DNA from: VRUE01 sp963703335
Lineage (GTDB): Bacteria > Actinomycetota > Thermoleophilia > Solirubrobacterales > 70-9
Reading direction: 5' to 3'
Length of the DNA stretch: 64,000 bases
Assembly: GCA_963703335.1 (NCBI GenBank)
Contig: OY969812.1
Span: forward strand, 1,550,001-1,614,000
In this document: one piece after another, positions 19,601 through 27,460 of the stretch
Numbering within the stretch: position 1 is the stretch's first letter
Layout of the letters: every line of letters begins with the position of its first letter
The notes under the pieces: generated by a model
The model's input: only the letters and a program-made list of their open reading frames with translations
Databases searched by the model: none
Told to the model about the DNA's origin: nothing
Program-made: the position numbers and the translations under genes

Positions 19601-20016
19601 GGGATGAATTCGGCGAATTCTTCTTCGGTGAAGTCCTGACAGGCCTCTTTGCCCGGGCCCATAGGCAGCGGGAAAAAGCCAAAGACCGCAGGGCCTTCGC
19701 AACTGGCCGACAGGGAGTCAGGGGCAACCGAGCAGCTCCAGGTTTCTAGTTCAAAGGGGTCTTCTACCGAGACCGAGGTGACTTCGAGGCCGGTTGGAAC
19801 GTCGAAGTCGACGTTGACACTGCCGCTGGTCGCCGTCGTCCCTGCATTGGAAACGGCCAGCGTGTATTTCGCATAGCTGCCGGCAGGGACGGGGCCGGCG
19901 CCGGGCACGTGAGTCGACTGCACTTCGAGGGCCGGGGCGGCGAGGGCAGAGGCCGGGGCGGCGAGGGCGAGGGCGGCAATCGCCGTCGCGAGCGTTGCGA
20001 TTCTCTTCGTCCTCAT
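16693..20016 (-). CDS. Very large secreted protein (family X paralogue)
   Basis: A 1107-aa protein with a clear signal peptide (to A-L-A-A-P, ~28). It is paralogous to the 11212-14400 product: same order of P-P-G-L-I-G-N-P-L-A-L-P-T-C blocks, Y-x-N-P-F-N-S-L-L-A-L-Y, A-P-A-T-A-G-P-F-D-L-G-T-V-V and L-P-D-L-V near the end. In place of the Fn3-like module it starts with a conserved-repeat-like beta domain (Y-T-L-A-V-S-N-A-G-T-T-A-T-S-G), like bacterial DUF11/CARDB-type modules. Terminal tail K-N-K-A-K-A-K-R-R-A-A-G-R-G-R. No known enzyme fold was seen. The ATG overlaps the preceding TGA (ATGA), showing translational coupling. Confidence 0.8.
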   Translation of the reverse strand: MRTKRIATLATAIAALALAAPASALAAPALEVQSTHVPGAGPVPAGSYAKYTLAVSNAGTTATSGSVNVDFDVPTGLEVTSVSVEDPFELETWSCSVAPDSLSASCEGPAVFGFFPLPMGPGKEACQDFTEEEFAEFIPCRIFVTVRAEPGATPGTVHPTIEACGGGAAACASVDDPFEVVPAGFALTEVDGEVLEENGDPATQAGSHPYTGATEFFVPTVVDPDGRILSIEDVQDVSAKLPPGLIGNPLALPTCTQEQLFGDQGFIQCPTESQVGKVKVWFVGEFGPLTAALYNMPAPHGTPALLGFNIANTVVQVYVKLRTGGDYGVTVITKNAPQSISFEGVTFTVWGTPADPTHDAERACPGSAIGFPKFDCPKEGELEAFFTLPTSCEGPGPNNSVETFLEVTSWQGSSDSGSFFSHAPGEPDNTIGNVGCNSVEFSPTLEARPTTNVADSPSGLDVNIHIPRGEGCVEGPPVSCENAQAHLRDTTVTLPEGLVINPAGANGLDGCSLSEFGYTDTEGGVIHTTPAAATCPNASKLGTVQVDSPLLDHPLKGSVHIADPYANPFNSLLALYITLDDPQTGTVVKLAGKVTADPNTGQLTATFNENPQLPFEDFTLHFFGGAGGSLRTPAVCGQYTTTSSLTPWSAPESGPPDTPSDTWAITQAPGGGACPTSQGALPHSPDLDTGTVSPIAGAYSPLVDSVRRADGSQQFAVIDQVLPPGLIGKLAGTSQCPAAALAAAAQRSGQAERANPSCPANSHVGSVEVAVGAGPAPYHTRAEAYLAGPYKGAPVSLAIIAPATAGPFDLGTVVVNTALHVDPTDGHITARADPVPSILQGIPLDVRSVEIHVDRPDFILNPTNCDPLTFGGELISTLGQSASLAERFQVGECGRLAFKPKLGIRLIGGTKRGAHPALKATLTMPPGGANIAKASVALPKSEFLDQAHIGTVCTRVQFAADECPAASVYGHATATSPLVDYPLTGPAYLRSSSNKLPDLVVALHGPPSQPVEVDAVARIDSIKGGIRSTFEGVPDLPVSSFSLEMEGGRKGLLQNSTNICKGTHKATAEFDGQNGKIADLRPLLKNPKCGPQKNKAKAKRRAAGRGR

Positions 20017-23000
20017 CGTCCCGCCCTCCGGTTGTTGTTGGCAGCTCGGCTGTGGGCCCGATCGCGCTGCCGTTTGCGGCTTGTGGCTACGCAGCGGACC
20101 TTGCCTTTGCGGCGGACCTTGCGCTTGCCTTTCGGACAGCTCTGCCCGGTCGGCCTCGCCTCGGGATTGCCGGGGCCCTGGAAGACGGCGGTGCCCGCAC
20201 CGCTGCCCGGCAAGCCAACGTTGGGCGCACCACGACAGCCTTCGCCTTCGCAGATCGCCGGCTGGGCAGGCGGCTCAGGGAAACCGCCGCCGACCCGTAC
20301 GTCATAGATGTCGGTGCCGTCGTCGAGATCCCAGCCGACCAGGCGCTCGCGGGTGACGAAGGCGACGTCGCGACCGTCGGCGCTGGCGCCGATCAAGGTG
20401 AAGCCGCCGGTTCCCTGGCCGCTGGTGAGCAAACTGAGGGTGCCGTCGTGCCATTCGTAAATGTCTTCGCAGGCGTAAGAGGCGCCGTTGTGGTTGGTGA
20501 CCTTCACCCGCGGACAGCTCGCCTCGCCGTTGACGTCGGCGGGCACGAGGGCATCGCGGGCGCTGAAGAAGATGCGCTGGCCGTCCTCGCTGATCAGGTG
20601 GTTGTGCTCACCGCGCACCAACATCGTGCTGTTGACGACGTTCTCGCAGCACTCGGTGTTGACGCCGTTGACGTTGCCAGCCGAGGGTGTGCCGGGGAGC
20701 TGGCAGGAGACACAGGTCCAGCCTCCCTGCTCATCCCAACGATAGGCGTCGAGGTCGAGGTCGCGGTCGCCGGCGGGGTCGAGCGCCAGCGGCGTGGTGA
20801 TGGTCAGGTACTCGCCGTCGGGGGTGACGTTATCGAGGCGCGAATCGGCGTTGGGATCTTCACGCAGGGTTAGGGTGTTGCGTCCGTAGCCCACCCCATC
20901 GCCGCGCCCTAGCTGGTGGGAAAAGTAAGGGCCCAGGTAGTCGGTTGTCGGGCTACCGTCGTTCCAACTCAGGCGGAAGAGCTTCCAGTCCTGACCGGTA
21001 GGAGCGCCGGAGACGAGCTGTCCGGTGGCGGTGACCAAGTAGACGACAGAGCCATTGTCGCTGGCGCCGAGAATGCCCACTGCATCGGGCGCAATGCCGT
21101 CGCTGGGTTCGTGGTCAACGGTGAGGTCGGTGAGGTGGTGGCCGGGAGCGGCGTCCTCATCCCAGCGGTAGAGCTTGTCTCCATCGCCCGCCCGACCGGC
21201 ACATGGCAGCACGGAGGGGGCAGGAGCGGAGGCGTCGGTGAGCTTGTCGCAGCTGAGGAAGAGGGCGACGTCGCCGACGGGGTTGGCCCAGAGGAAGGTC
21301 TCTTCTGAAACGCTGGTGCCGCAATCGGCGGGGACGGCGCACTCGGGCACCGAAAGGTCGTAGGTGACCGCGTTGTTCTCGCGCATGTACAGCCCCCTCG
21401 AGCCGGCGGAGCCGTTCTGAAAGTAGATGCGGCTGCCGTCCTCGGAGATGGCACTGGCCGCTGGGCGAATGACAACTCTTTCGACCCGGGCGAGATTCGA
21501 ATCGGTTGTGAAGGGAACGTTGGCGGGGCTCTTGGAGACGAGGTTGATACAGCCGCCGGGCGTCGCGCAGGCGCCGTGGCCCTCGCGCTCCCAGTCATAG
21601 ATCTTGTTGAAGTTGCCCGGCGCCGGCGAGTCGTCGGTCTGGTTGCGGTAGTCGAGGAAGACGACATGGCTGAAGTCCTCTGAGCCGCCCATGATCGAGC
21701 CGCCGGTCAGATTGTCTTCGATCGGAGTGGTGGTGAGCAGATCGAAGTCGTATGGGTCGGTGGTGAGGTCCTGGCGGTAGAGGTTGGCCGCCTGGTCGGG
21801 GGCGCCGGGATCGACAAGCGGGAAGGGGCAGAAGCTCGACTCGGGCTGCAGCAGTACGGCACGGTCGAAGTTGGGGTTGAGCACTATCTTCTGGATGTAG
21901 CCGAAGCCGTTGCGGTCGCGTGGGCAGTAGCGCGGGAAGGGATCGCTGGTCTGCCAGCCGGTGGCGGTGCGGCGGCTCAGGTAGGGCGCGCAGACAGTGG
22001 ACTGGGCCGCCGGCTCGCCGAAGACGGCATTGGTGCAGACGGCGGCGGCTTCGCCATCGGCGGAGAAGCCGACGCCGTACTCGCCGGCGATGATCTGATC
22101 GACGCTGCCCTGGTTCTTGTCGGGCGGGGTGACCATCTCATAGGCGCGGCAGGCGGGCAGGTAGGTGGAGCTCTGGGCTTGGCGGATCGCCTCGTTTGAG
22201 CAGTTGCCCGGGCTGGCCGGCGCGAAGGGGACGGAGCGAGTGCGCAGGGTCTCGCTGGAACTGGTGGTGGTTCCGATCAGATTGGTGGCCACCAGGCGGA
22301 AGTAGTAGGTGGTGTCTTTGCTGAGACCGCCAACCACTTGGGAGACAGCGATCGGTTCGGTCCCGGAGCCGATCTCAAACGGCGCGGTTGAGGAGCCCAA
22401 CCCTGGGGTGGTGCCGTACTGGAAGACGTAGGCGGTATCGGTGTTGCGCGGATCGATCGTGCCGACCAGGCGCGCCGAGGTATCAGCGACCTGGACCGCA
22501 CCGAGATCACTGATCAGCGGCGCCGAGGCGACAGTTTTGAAGGAGAGCGAGAAAGAAGTGACCGCGGTCGCCGGGAACGGGCCCTTGTTGGTGACGAGGC
22601 GAAATTTGTACTCGGTGTTGGGATCGAGACCGGTCGCCGCGGCGGAGACTTTCTCTGGCGCGCCGACCAGGTTGAGCGGGTTGCCGCCGATCTGGCTGAC
22701 CGCGGCCCCGCTGAGCGCCCCGGTGAAGGTGACGTCATAGGGCGCCGAGCCGCCAGGGCCGCCTTTGACATCGACGTTGCCCGCGCCGATCGTCGAGAGA
22801 GCCTCAAGCGCCGCTTCGACGCTGGCCGCGGAGGCGTTATGGGCGAGCGGCGGCGTGGTCTTGCCCTGGAAGGCCAGAGTGAAAGTGCCCCCGGCGGCTT
22901 TCACGGTAAGCGTGCCGATGCTGAGGCCGGTGGAGGTCGCGGTGACGCCCCTGCTGGCGGTCTGGCCGCTCTCGACCGTGCTCCAGCTCGAGCCGCCGTC

Positions 23001-24200
23001 GCTGGAGAGCTCCAGGCGCCAGCTGGTCGGCAGCACGTTGTTGTCGGAGATCGTGCCGCCGATCTCAGCGCTGGTGTCGGTGATGGCTTTCGCCGCCGTC
23101 GGGGCCGCGGTGGCATCGCCATAGCTCTGCGCTGGGCCGAAGACATGGACCTTGTCCTGGCCAGTGGCGGCGTCGGAAAGGTAGACCGTCCCGGTTGCCT
23201 CATCGATTGCGATGCCATCGAAGGACCGGCTGCCGCTAGAAACCGCCGGACGGACGTTGCCAGCGAATTCGTAAAGCAGAGCGCCGGTGGTGGCGTCGAA
23301 GGCGGAGACCCGGTTGAACTCCGCGAGATAGAGGGTGTGCGAGGTGGTGTCGACGGCGATCGCGTTGGCTCCTATTCCGGGGAATTCCTGACCCAGGTTG
23401 ACTTTGGTGAAGGAGGCCTGGCTGTAGCCGCTGGCTGCGGTCGCCTTGTAGACACCCACCTTCTCCTGTGCTTCCTCTTCGGTCAGGCCGAGCGGAAAGG
23501 TGGTGAAGAAGAGGTCGTCGTTGGCGTCGAAAGCAAGCCGTCTAGGACCCCCCACGGTGGAGGTGCTGATCGTGCCGAGGAGATTTCCTGCCGGGTCGTA
23601 TTTCCTGATGTTCCGGGCGCCAACTGAGTAGTCGCAGACGTAGATGTTGCCGGCGGAGTCGACTGCCGCGCCGGCGTAAAGCCCTTCGGAGGGAAGTGAG
23701 ACAGGGAAGTTGCCGCCGAGCCCGGCTCCGCTCGAGTCGTAGCCATGGAGAACGCCTTGGGCAGCGTAGAAAGTGTGCCCCGCCGTTGCGCCGGCTGTGT
23801 TGTCAACCGCAATCGAGGGTTCGAAGCCGGTCGCCGTAAGTGTTTTCGGGAAGGCTCCGCCCGGCAGGGTGATTGCCGGGGTGTCGAAGGCATGGAGAAC
23901 GTCCGGAAAGGCCTCGTCGAGAGCGTAGAGCTTGTCGGCAGCCTGGTCGAAGGCGAGCGAACCGGGAGTGGAGAAGGTGCCGAGCACGGTGCCCTCGGGG
24001 CCGAAGGAGGCGGTCCTGGCGCGGGTGAAGACTGACGCCATCGAATTCGGTGCGAGCACAGCGAGAGCAAGCGCAGCGACGAGCAGGGCGACCGCGAAGC
24101 GGGCGCGACGACCCGAGGGCGCACCGCTCCCACCGGCATCGCCGGTGGTGCCCCTACCCGAGGTCGGTCCCGCGGACGATGCCTTCACGTGGTCTCTCAC
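20013..24200 (-). CDS. Giant secreted NHL + Fn3 + beta-propeller protein, first gene of the operon
   Basis: A 1395-aa protein with a ~30-residue polar N-terminus, then a membrane/signal segment (~32-55). NHL-like blades follow (~60-350), then an Fn3-like module interrupted by a Gly/Ala-rich insertion with …G-N-V-D-V-K-G-G-P-G-G (~455-520), a second Fn3-like module (~555-650), and a PD40-like propeller opened by R-A-Y-E-M-V-T-P-P-D-K-N (~680). The C-terminus has V-G-G-G-F-P, C-E-G-x-G-C, G-P-G-N-P and a very basic tail with C-P-K-G-K-R-K-V-R-R-K-G-K. The GTG start at 24200 has AAGGAG 6 nt upstream. It is probably cell-surface; no catalytic motif was found. Confidence 0.83.
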   Translation of the reverse strand: MRDHVKASSAGPTSGRGTTGDAGGSGAPSGRRARFAVALLVAALALAVLAPNSMASVFTRARTASFGPEGTVLGTFSTPGSLAFDQAADKLYALDEAFPDVLHAFDTPAITLPGGAFPKTLTATGFEPSIAVDNTAGATAGHTFYAAQGVLHGYDSSGAGLGGNFPVSLPSEGLYAGAAVDSAGNIYVCDYSVGARNIRKYDPAGNLLGTISTSTVGGPRRLAFDANDDLFFTTFPLGLTEEEAQEKVGVYKATAASGYSQASFTKVNLGQEFPGIGANAIAVDTTSHTLYLAEFNRVSAFDATTGALLYEFAGNVRPAVSSGSRSFDGIAIDEATGTVYLSDAATGQDKVHVFGPAQSYGDATAAPTAAKAITDTSAEIGGTISDNNVLPTSWRLELSSDGGSSWSTVESGQTASRGVTATSTGLSIGTLTVKAAGGTFTLAFQGKTTPPLAHNASAASVEAALEALSTIGAGNVDVKGGPGGSAPYDVTFTGALSGAAVSQIGGNPLNLVGAPEKVSAAATGLDPNTEYKFRLVTNKGPFPATAVTSFSLSFKTVASAPLISDLGAVQVADTSARLVGTIDPRNTDTAYVFQYGTTPGLGSSTAPFEIGSGTEPIAVSQVVGGLSKDTTYYFRLVATNLIGTTTSSSETLRTRSVPFAPASPGNCSNEAIRQAQSSTYLPACRAYEMVTPPDKNQGSVDQIIAGEYGVGFSADGEAAAVCTNAVFGEPAAQSTVCAPYLSRRTATGWQTSDPFPRYCPRDRNGFGYIQKIVLNPNFDRAVLLQPESSFCPFPLVDPGAPDQAANLYRQDLTTDPYDFDLLTTTPIEDNLTGGSIMGGSEDFSHVVFLDYRNQTDDSPAPGNFNKIYDWEREGHGACATPGGCINLVSKSPANVPFTTDSNLARVERVVIRPAASAISEDGSRIYFQNGSAGSRGLYMRENNAVTYDLSVPECAVPADCGTSVSEETFLWANPVGDVALFLSCDKLTDASAPAPSVLPCAGRAGDGDKLYRWDEDAAPGHHLTDLTVDHEPSDGIAPDAVGILGASDNGSVVYLVTATGQLVSGAPTGQDWKLFRLSWNDGSPTTDYLGPYFSHQLGRGDGVGYGRNTLTLREDPNADSRLDNVTPDGEYLTITTPLALDPAGDRDLDLDAYRWDEQGGWTCVSCQLPGTPSAGNVNGVNTECCENVVNSTMLVRGEHNHLISEDGQRIFFSARDALVPADVNGEASCPRVKVTNHNGASYACEDIYEWHDGTLSLLTSGQGTGGFTLIGASADGRDVAFVTRERLVGWDLDDGTDIYDVRVGGGFPEPPAQPAICEGEGCRGAPNVGLPGSGAGTAVFQGPGNPEARPTGQSCPKGKRKVRRKGKVRCVATSRKRQRDRAHSRAANNNRRAGR

Positions 24201-24294
24201 GTAGCTCTCCTTGTCCCGTGAGCCCCTCTGCCAGCCGCTTCCCTTGGCGGCTTCCGCGAGGCTCGGTTATGTCCCTGTGTTCCGGTCCTGAAAA

Positions 24295-24370
24295 CGCAGA
24301 CATCTGCGTCTCTGGATCGTGAAAGGATTAAGACACACGGTTGTCTGATTGTCAAGACACGCGCGTCTTG
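24295..24370. promoter_or_regulatory. Cluster of three AGAC...GTCT dyads (putative operators)
   Basis: Three inverted repeats share the half-site AGAC/GTCT: 24298-24311 (6-nt gap, nested with a second dyad CGCAGA/TCTGCG at 24295-24308), 24331-24346 (8-nt gap) and 24353-24370 (arms CAAGAC/GTCTTG, 6-nt gap). The second lies between the -10 and -35 boxes, the third covers the -35, and the first lies in the leader. This is the usual arrangement for a repressor; the protein is unknown. The PucR-like gene at 8083, the TetR gene at 49274 and an unlinked regulator are all possible. Confidence 0.55.
24326..24355 (-). promoter_or_regulatory. Predicted sigma-A promoter of the five-gene secreted operon
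   Basis: On the minus strand a perfect TTGACA (24355-24350) is followed after 17 nt by CTTAAT (24332-24327; 4 of 6 to TATAAT). Transcription would start near 24320, leaving a ~120-nt leader before the GTG at 24200, which has its own SD. Confidence 0.6.
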
Positions 24371-24503
24371 CCTGCTAATTGCGGCTTTGCGGGAGAGTGC
24401 CTTTGATCAGGGCGGGGCGGCTTCCATTTGAGGCCGCCCCGAGCAGCCGGGCGCATAGGTCTCCGCGAAATCGTCTCCTCGCCCGGGCTTGCGTAGGAGA
24501 AGT

Positions 24504-24560
24504 TTGTATTGATATTCGAACAAGCAGCTTCTGCAGTGGGATGTTTGGATATTCAGACAT
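24504..24560. promoter_or_regulatory. Possible HipB autoregulatory region
   Basis: An AT-rich island just upstream of hipB holds GATATTC twice in direct orientation (24511-24517 and 24548-24554). The second copy sits inside an imperfect dyad ATGTTTG...CAGACAT (24541-24560). HipB-type antitoxins repress their own operon from such repeats, so this is a candidate operator; sequence evidence only. Confidence 0.35.
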
Positions 24561-24581
24561 ACTCTCTTTTTGTGCTACTGT

Positions 24582-24866
24582 ATGAATATGCTTACAACTC
24601 GTAGTGGACGGCGCAATGCCACCCCTTCTCGCACCTGGTCCATTCGCAGCCCAGCCGACTTGGGCCGGGCGATCGCCGGGGTCCGAGCCGCAAGGGGGCT
24701 GACCCAGAAGGAGCTCGCCGGGCAGATCGACGTCGACCGCGTCTACCTGGCGACGCTCGAGGCAGGCAGCTCTCCCCTGGTTCTGGAGAGAAGCCTGCGG
24801 GCGTTGCGGCGGATGGGTGCGACAGTCACCATCTCGTTGCCGGCTGACGATGAGCCCGGCGAATAG
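24582..24866 (+). CDS. hipB: HipB-like antitoxin, Xre-family HTH
   Basis: A 94-aa protein. ATG 24582 is preferred; TTG 24570 and ATG 24588 are possible. A helix-turn-helix of the Xre/Cro type spans about residues 27-75 (D-L-G-R-A-I-A-G-V-R-A-A-R-G-L-T-Q-K-E-L, then V-D-R-V-Y-L-A-T-L-E-A-G). The tail A-T-V-T-I-S-L-P is like the beta strand used for dimerisation in HipB proteins. It neutralises the HipA kinase and represses the operon. The gene ends 17 bp inside the HipA start, a typical toxin-antitoxin overlap. It lies head-to-head with the secreted-protein operon. Confidence 0.85.
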   Translation: MNMLTTRSGRRNATPSRTWSIRSPADLGRAIAGVRAARGLTQKELAGQIDVDRVYLATLEAGSSPLVLERSLRALRRMGATVTISLPADDEPGE

Positions 24867-26109
24867 CCTCGGCGCCTGGCTCGACGGCATCCAGATCGCT
24901 GAGCTGGAGCGCCAGCGCGGCGGAGGGATCGCCATCCGCTATACGGAGGATGCCCTCGGCCTCTGGCCGCTGAACAGCCCGGTCGTCTCCTGCAGCCTTC
25001 CGCTCGGTGAGCGCGCGCAGGACGCGCTCGCCTTCTGCAAGGGATTGCTGCCCGAGGGCAACGCCCTGCAGACGCTGGCAGAGCAGGCCGGCCTGGCGAC
25101 GAACCAGACCTTCGACCTCCTCGCGCGTTATGGCCGCGACGTCGCGGGAGCGCTGGTCATCGCCGAGGAGGAACCGGAAACGAGGGAATTCGGGGTCGAA
25201 GACCTCAGTCCGGATGGGCTCGAGGCCGCGGTCGAGGACCTCGACGAGCATCCGCTGGGATCCCACGACGACAGCGAGCTCTCGCTTGCCGGGCTCCAGG
25301 ACAAGCTCCTGCTGGTCGACCTCGGCGAGGGAAAGTGGGGGCGCCCCCTGCGCGGGCGACCCTCGACCCACATCCTCAAGGTCGATGACCGCGCCCGGCC
25401 CGGCCTGATCGAGGCCGAGGCGCAATGCCTGGCGCTGGCTCGAGTCGCCGGGTTGACCAGCATCGAGGCCCAGCTCGAGACGTACGGGGAGACGCGCTGC
25501 CTGATCGTCTCCCGCTTCGACCGAGTCGCCGGCTCGGAGCCCCTGCGGCGGGTGCATCAAGAGGATCTCTGCCAGGCACTCGCGATCGACCCCGACGACC
25601 AGGAACGCCGGGCCAAGTACGAGTACCGCGGCGGACCTCGACTGCGGCAGGCGGCGAAACTGCTCGACGCCTACGCACGGGATCCGGCCATGCAACTCGA
25701 TCGCCTGGTGGCGGTGGTGACCTTCACGGTCCTGACCGGCAACGCCGACGCCCACGGCAAGAACCTGGCGCTGCTGCATCCGGACCCCGAGTACGTCGAG
25801 CTTGCACCCCTCTACGACACGGTGCCGACCGCGCTTTGGCCGAAGCTGCGAGCCGAAGCGGCGATGTCGATCGGCGCTCAGGTCAGCCTGCCCGACGTCG
25901 GCTTTGCCGACATCCTGCGCGAGGCGCGAGTCTGGCGCCACCCGGAAGAGCGAGCTCGCGCGGCTGCGCTGGCGACGATCGAGTCGGTGCGGAGCGCCCT
26001 GAAGGATGAGCTGATCCCGCCGCGGTCGCCGTTGGCGAAGTTCGTGCGCAAGCGGGCCGCAGGGCTGCTCAAGCAGAGTCGCGACGCCGAGGGCGCGCGA
26101 AACCTCTGA
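24850..26109 (+). CDS. hipA: HipA-like serine/threonine kinase toxin
   Basis: 419 aa from ATG 24850 (GTG/other starts from 24817 would add 11 residues lacking family similarity). It has the HipA N-subdomain (~1-110) and the S-L-A-G-L-Q-D-K motif (145-152) preceding the kinase core. The ATP-binding lysine lies in H-I-L-K-V (K177). The catalytic loop is G-N-A-D-A-H-G-K-N (D300, N305) and the metal-binding segment is L-A-P-L-Y-D (D323). Family members phosphorylate aminoacyl-tRNA synthetases (for example GltX in E. coli) and cause dormancy. All key residues are present, so it looks active. It is paired with the overlapping upstream antitoxin. Confidence 0.88.
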   Translation: MSPANSLGAWLDGIQIAELERQRGGGIAIRYTEDALGLWPLNSPVVSCSLPLGERAQDALAFCKGLLPEGNALQTLAEQAGLATNQTFDLLARYGRDVAGALVIAEEEPETREFGVEDLSPDGLEAAVEDLDEHPLGSHDDSELSLAGLQDKLLLVDLGEGKWGRPLRGRPSTHILKVDDRARPGLIEAEAQCLALARVAGLTSIEAQLETYGETRCLIVSRFDRVAGSEPLRRVHQEDLCQALAIDPDDQERRAKYEYRGGPRLRQAAKLLDAYARDPAMQLDRLVAVVTFTVLTGNADAHGKNLALLHPDPEYVELAPLYDTVPTALWPKLRAEAAMSIGAQVSLPDVGFADILREARVWRHPEERARAAALATIESVRSALKDELIPPRSPLAKFVRKRAAGLLKQSRDAEGARNL

Positions 26110-26778
26110 TCAGTCGCCGAGCTCGGCACGAAGGGCTGCCAGCTCGGCCCGCAGCTCGGCAACCTCGCGCTCCAGGCGGGTGAGACGATCCTCGGCCGGG
26201 ATGAGCTCCGGCTCGCCGCGCGAGTCATCGTCGCTATCTGAATCCAGGCTCGATTCGCCGTCCGAAGGTGCGGTCTGACTACTTGCCGATGCCGCGCTTG
26301 GGCCCAGGAGCTGCTCGTAGCGGTCCTCCTTCTGGCCGGGTCGGCGCTCATGGCGGGCGACCTGACCGCGCTCGACGAGGCGGTCGAGGGTCTCCTGAAC
26401 CGCCGTCAGATCAGTGAAGTCGTGCAGGCGCTGGCCGCGCTGCTTCAACTCGCCGGGAGTTTGCGGCCCGCGCAGCATCAGCACCGCGAGCAAGGAAACC
26501 TCGGTGTCGTCGAGGCCGAAGGCTTCGACGAGCAGGTGGCGGTACTTGCGGGCGCGGCTGCCGGCGCCGCTGGCGAGGCGGGTCCAGCCGCGCAGGGCGA
26601 GGCGGCGCAGGGCCTCGACCACAGTCTGCTCGTCGTAGTCGACCACCGGCTCGCGGTTGGTTGACTGGTTGCAGGCGAGGCGCAGGGCGTTGAGCGAAAG
26701 CGGATAGGCGTCGGGCGTGGTGCGCTGCTTCTCGATCAAACAGCCGAGCACGCGGATCTCTACGGCGTCGGGCTCCAC
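26110..26778 (-). CDS. YceH-like DUF480 winged-helix protein
   Basis: 222 aa. GTG 26778 is chosen because it lies 1 nt after the pyrE stop with a GAGG SD overlapping that stop; earlier starts would read through pyrE. The N-terminus V-R-I/E-I-R-V-L-G-C-L-I-E-K-Q-x-T-T-P-D-x-Y-P-L-S-L-N-A-L is diagnostic for the YceH/DUF480 family, with two winged-helix modules following. The C-terminal ~60 residues are an acidic Ser/Asp stretch and then a leucine-heptad coiled coil (L-T-R-L-E-R-E-V-A-E-L-R-A-E-L), an extension often seen in the family. Molecular role unknown. It is co-transcribed with pyrE. Confidence 0.88.
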   Translation of the reverse strand: MEPDAVEIRVLGCLIEKQRTTPDAYPLSLNALRLACNQSTNREPVVDYDEQTVVEALRRLALRGWTRLASGAGSRARKYRHLLVEAFGLDDTEVSLLAVLMLRGPQTPGELKQRGQRLHDFTDLTAVQETLDRLVERGQVARHERRPGQKEDRYEQLLGPSAASASSQTAPSDGESSLDSDSDDDSRGEPELIPAEDRLTRLEREVAELRAELAALRAELGD

Positions 26779-26779
26779 C

Positions 26780-27346
26780 TCAGTCGCGGTCGGGCCGGTC
26801 GGGGTAGATCTCGTCGATGGTGACGAGGGCGCGGTAGGGAGCGGTGGTGGTGGCTTCGATCCTCTCCGCCCCACCGGCGAGACGGTCAACCACCGCGACC
26901 ACACCGACGACTTCCAGGCCCTGCTCGACGATCCGCTCGATCGCCTCTGCGGTCGAGCCACCCGTCGTCACCGTGTCCTCGACCACGAGGCAGCGGGCTC
27001 CGGGCTCGACCGCACCCTCGACCCAGCGCTGCAGCCCATGCTGCTTGCGCTCGCCGCGCACGAAGAAGCCGAGGAGATCCTTCCCCGCCGGCACCGCCAG
27101 GGCGGCGCAGGACGGGGGGATCGCCGCTGTGGCGGGACCGCCGACTGCGTCCGCCCCCACGTCGGCCGCTGCGGCGGCAATCAGCTCGCCTGCGGCAAGG
27201 AAGCCCGCAGGCCGCAGCAGCGCCCGGCGAGCGTCAACGTAGTACTGAGCCGTCGCACCGCTCGACAGCGTCACCTCGCCAAGGATCAACGAGTGCTCGC
27301 GCAGCTCGGCGAGCAGGGTCCCCTTGGCAGCATCGAGATCGGCCAC
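26780..27346 (-). CDS. pyrE: Orotate phosphoribosyltransferase
   Basis: 188 aa; converts orotate and PRPP to OMP in pyrimidine synthesis. The PRPP-binding signature C-L-V-V-E-D-T-V-T-T-G-G-S-T lies near residues 121-134. The substrate loop (G-E-V-T-L-S-S-G-A-T-A-Q-Y-Y-V-D) is near the N-terminus and the mobile catalytic loop (R-G-E-R-K-Q-H-G) in the middle. GTG start; TAGGAT (27361-27356 on the minus strand) lies 9 nt upstream, suggesting a leaderless mRNA. Followed after 1 nt by the YceH-like gene. Confidence 0.93.
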   Translation of the reverse strand: MADLDAAKGTLLAELREHSLILGEVTLSSGATAQYYVDARRALLRPAGFLAAGELIAAAAADVGADAVGGPATAAIPPSCAALAVPAGKDLLGFFVRGERKQHGLQRWVEGAVEPGARCLVVEDTVTTGGSTAEAIERIVEQGLEVVGVVAVVDRLAGGAERIEATTTAPYRALVTIDEIYPDRPDRD

Positions 27347-27422
27347 GCGGAACCCATCCTATGGGGTGAGAGCTGGAATGTGCCGATAGTGAAACGAGAT
27401 CGTAAGTTGAGTGAAACATGCC

Positions 27423-27450
27423 TTGATGCAGGGAAATCCGCGGCTACGCT
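27423..27450 (+). promoter_or_regulatory. Candidate promoter of the tRNA-like gene
   Basis: TTGATG (27423-27428), a 16-nt spacer and TACGCT (27445-27450) would start transcription about 4-8 nt before the predicted 5' end at 27461. AGTGAAAC occurs twice just upstream (27388-27395 and 27410-27417), 22 bp apart. Confidence 0.4.
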
Positions 27451-27460
27451 CGGCCGCGGC

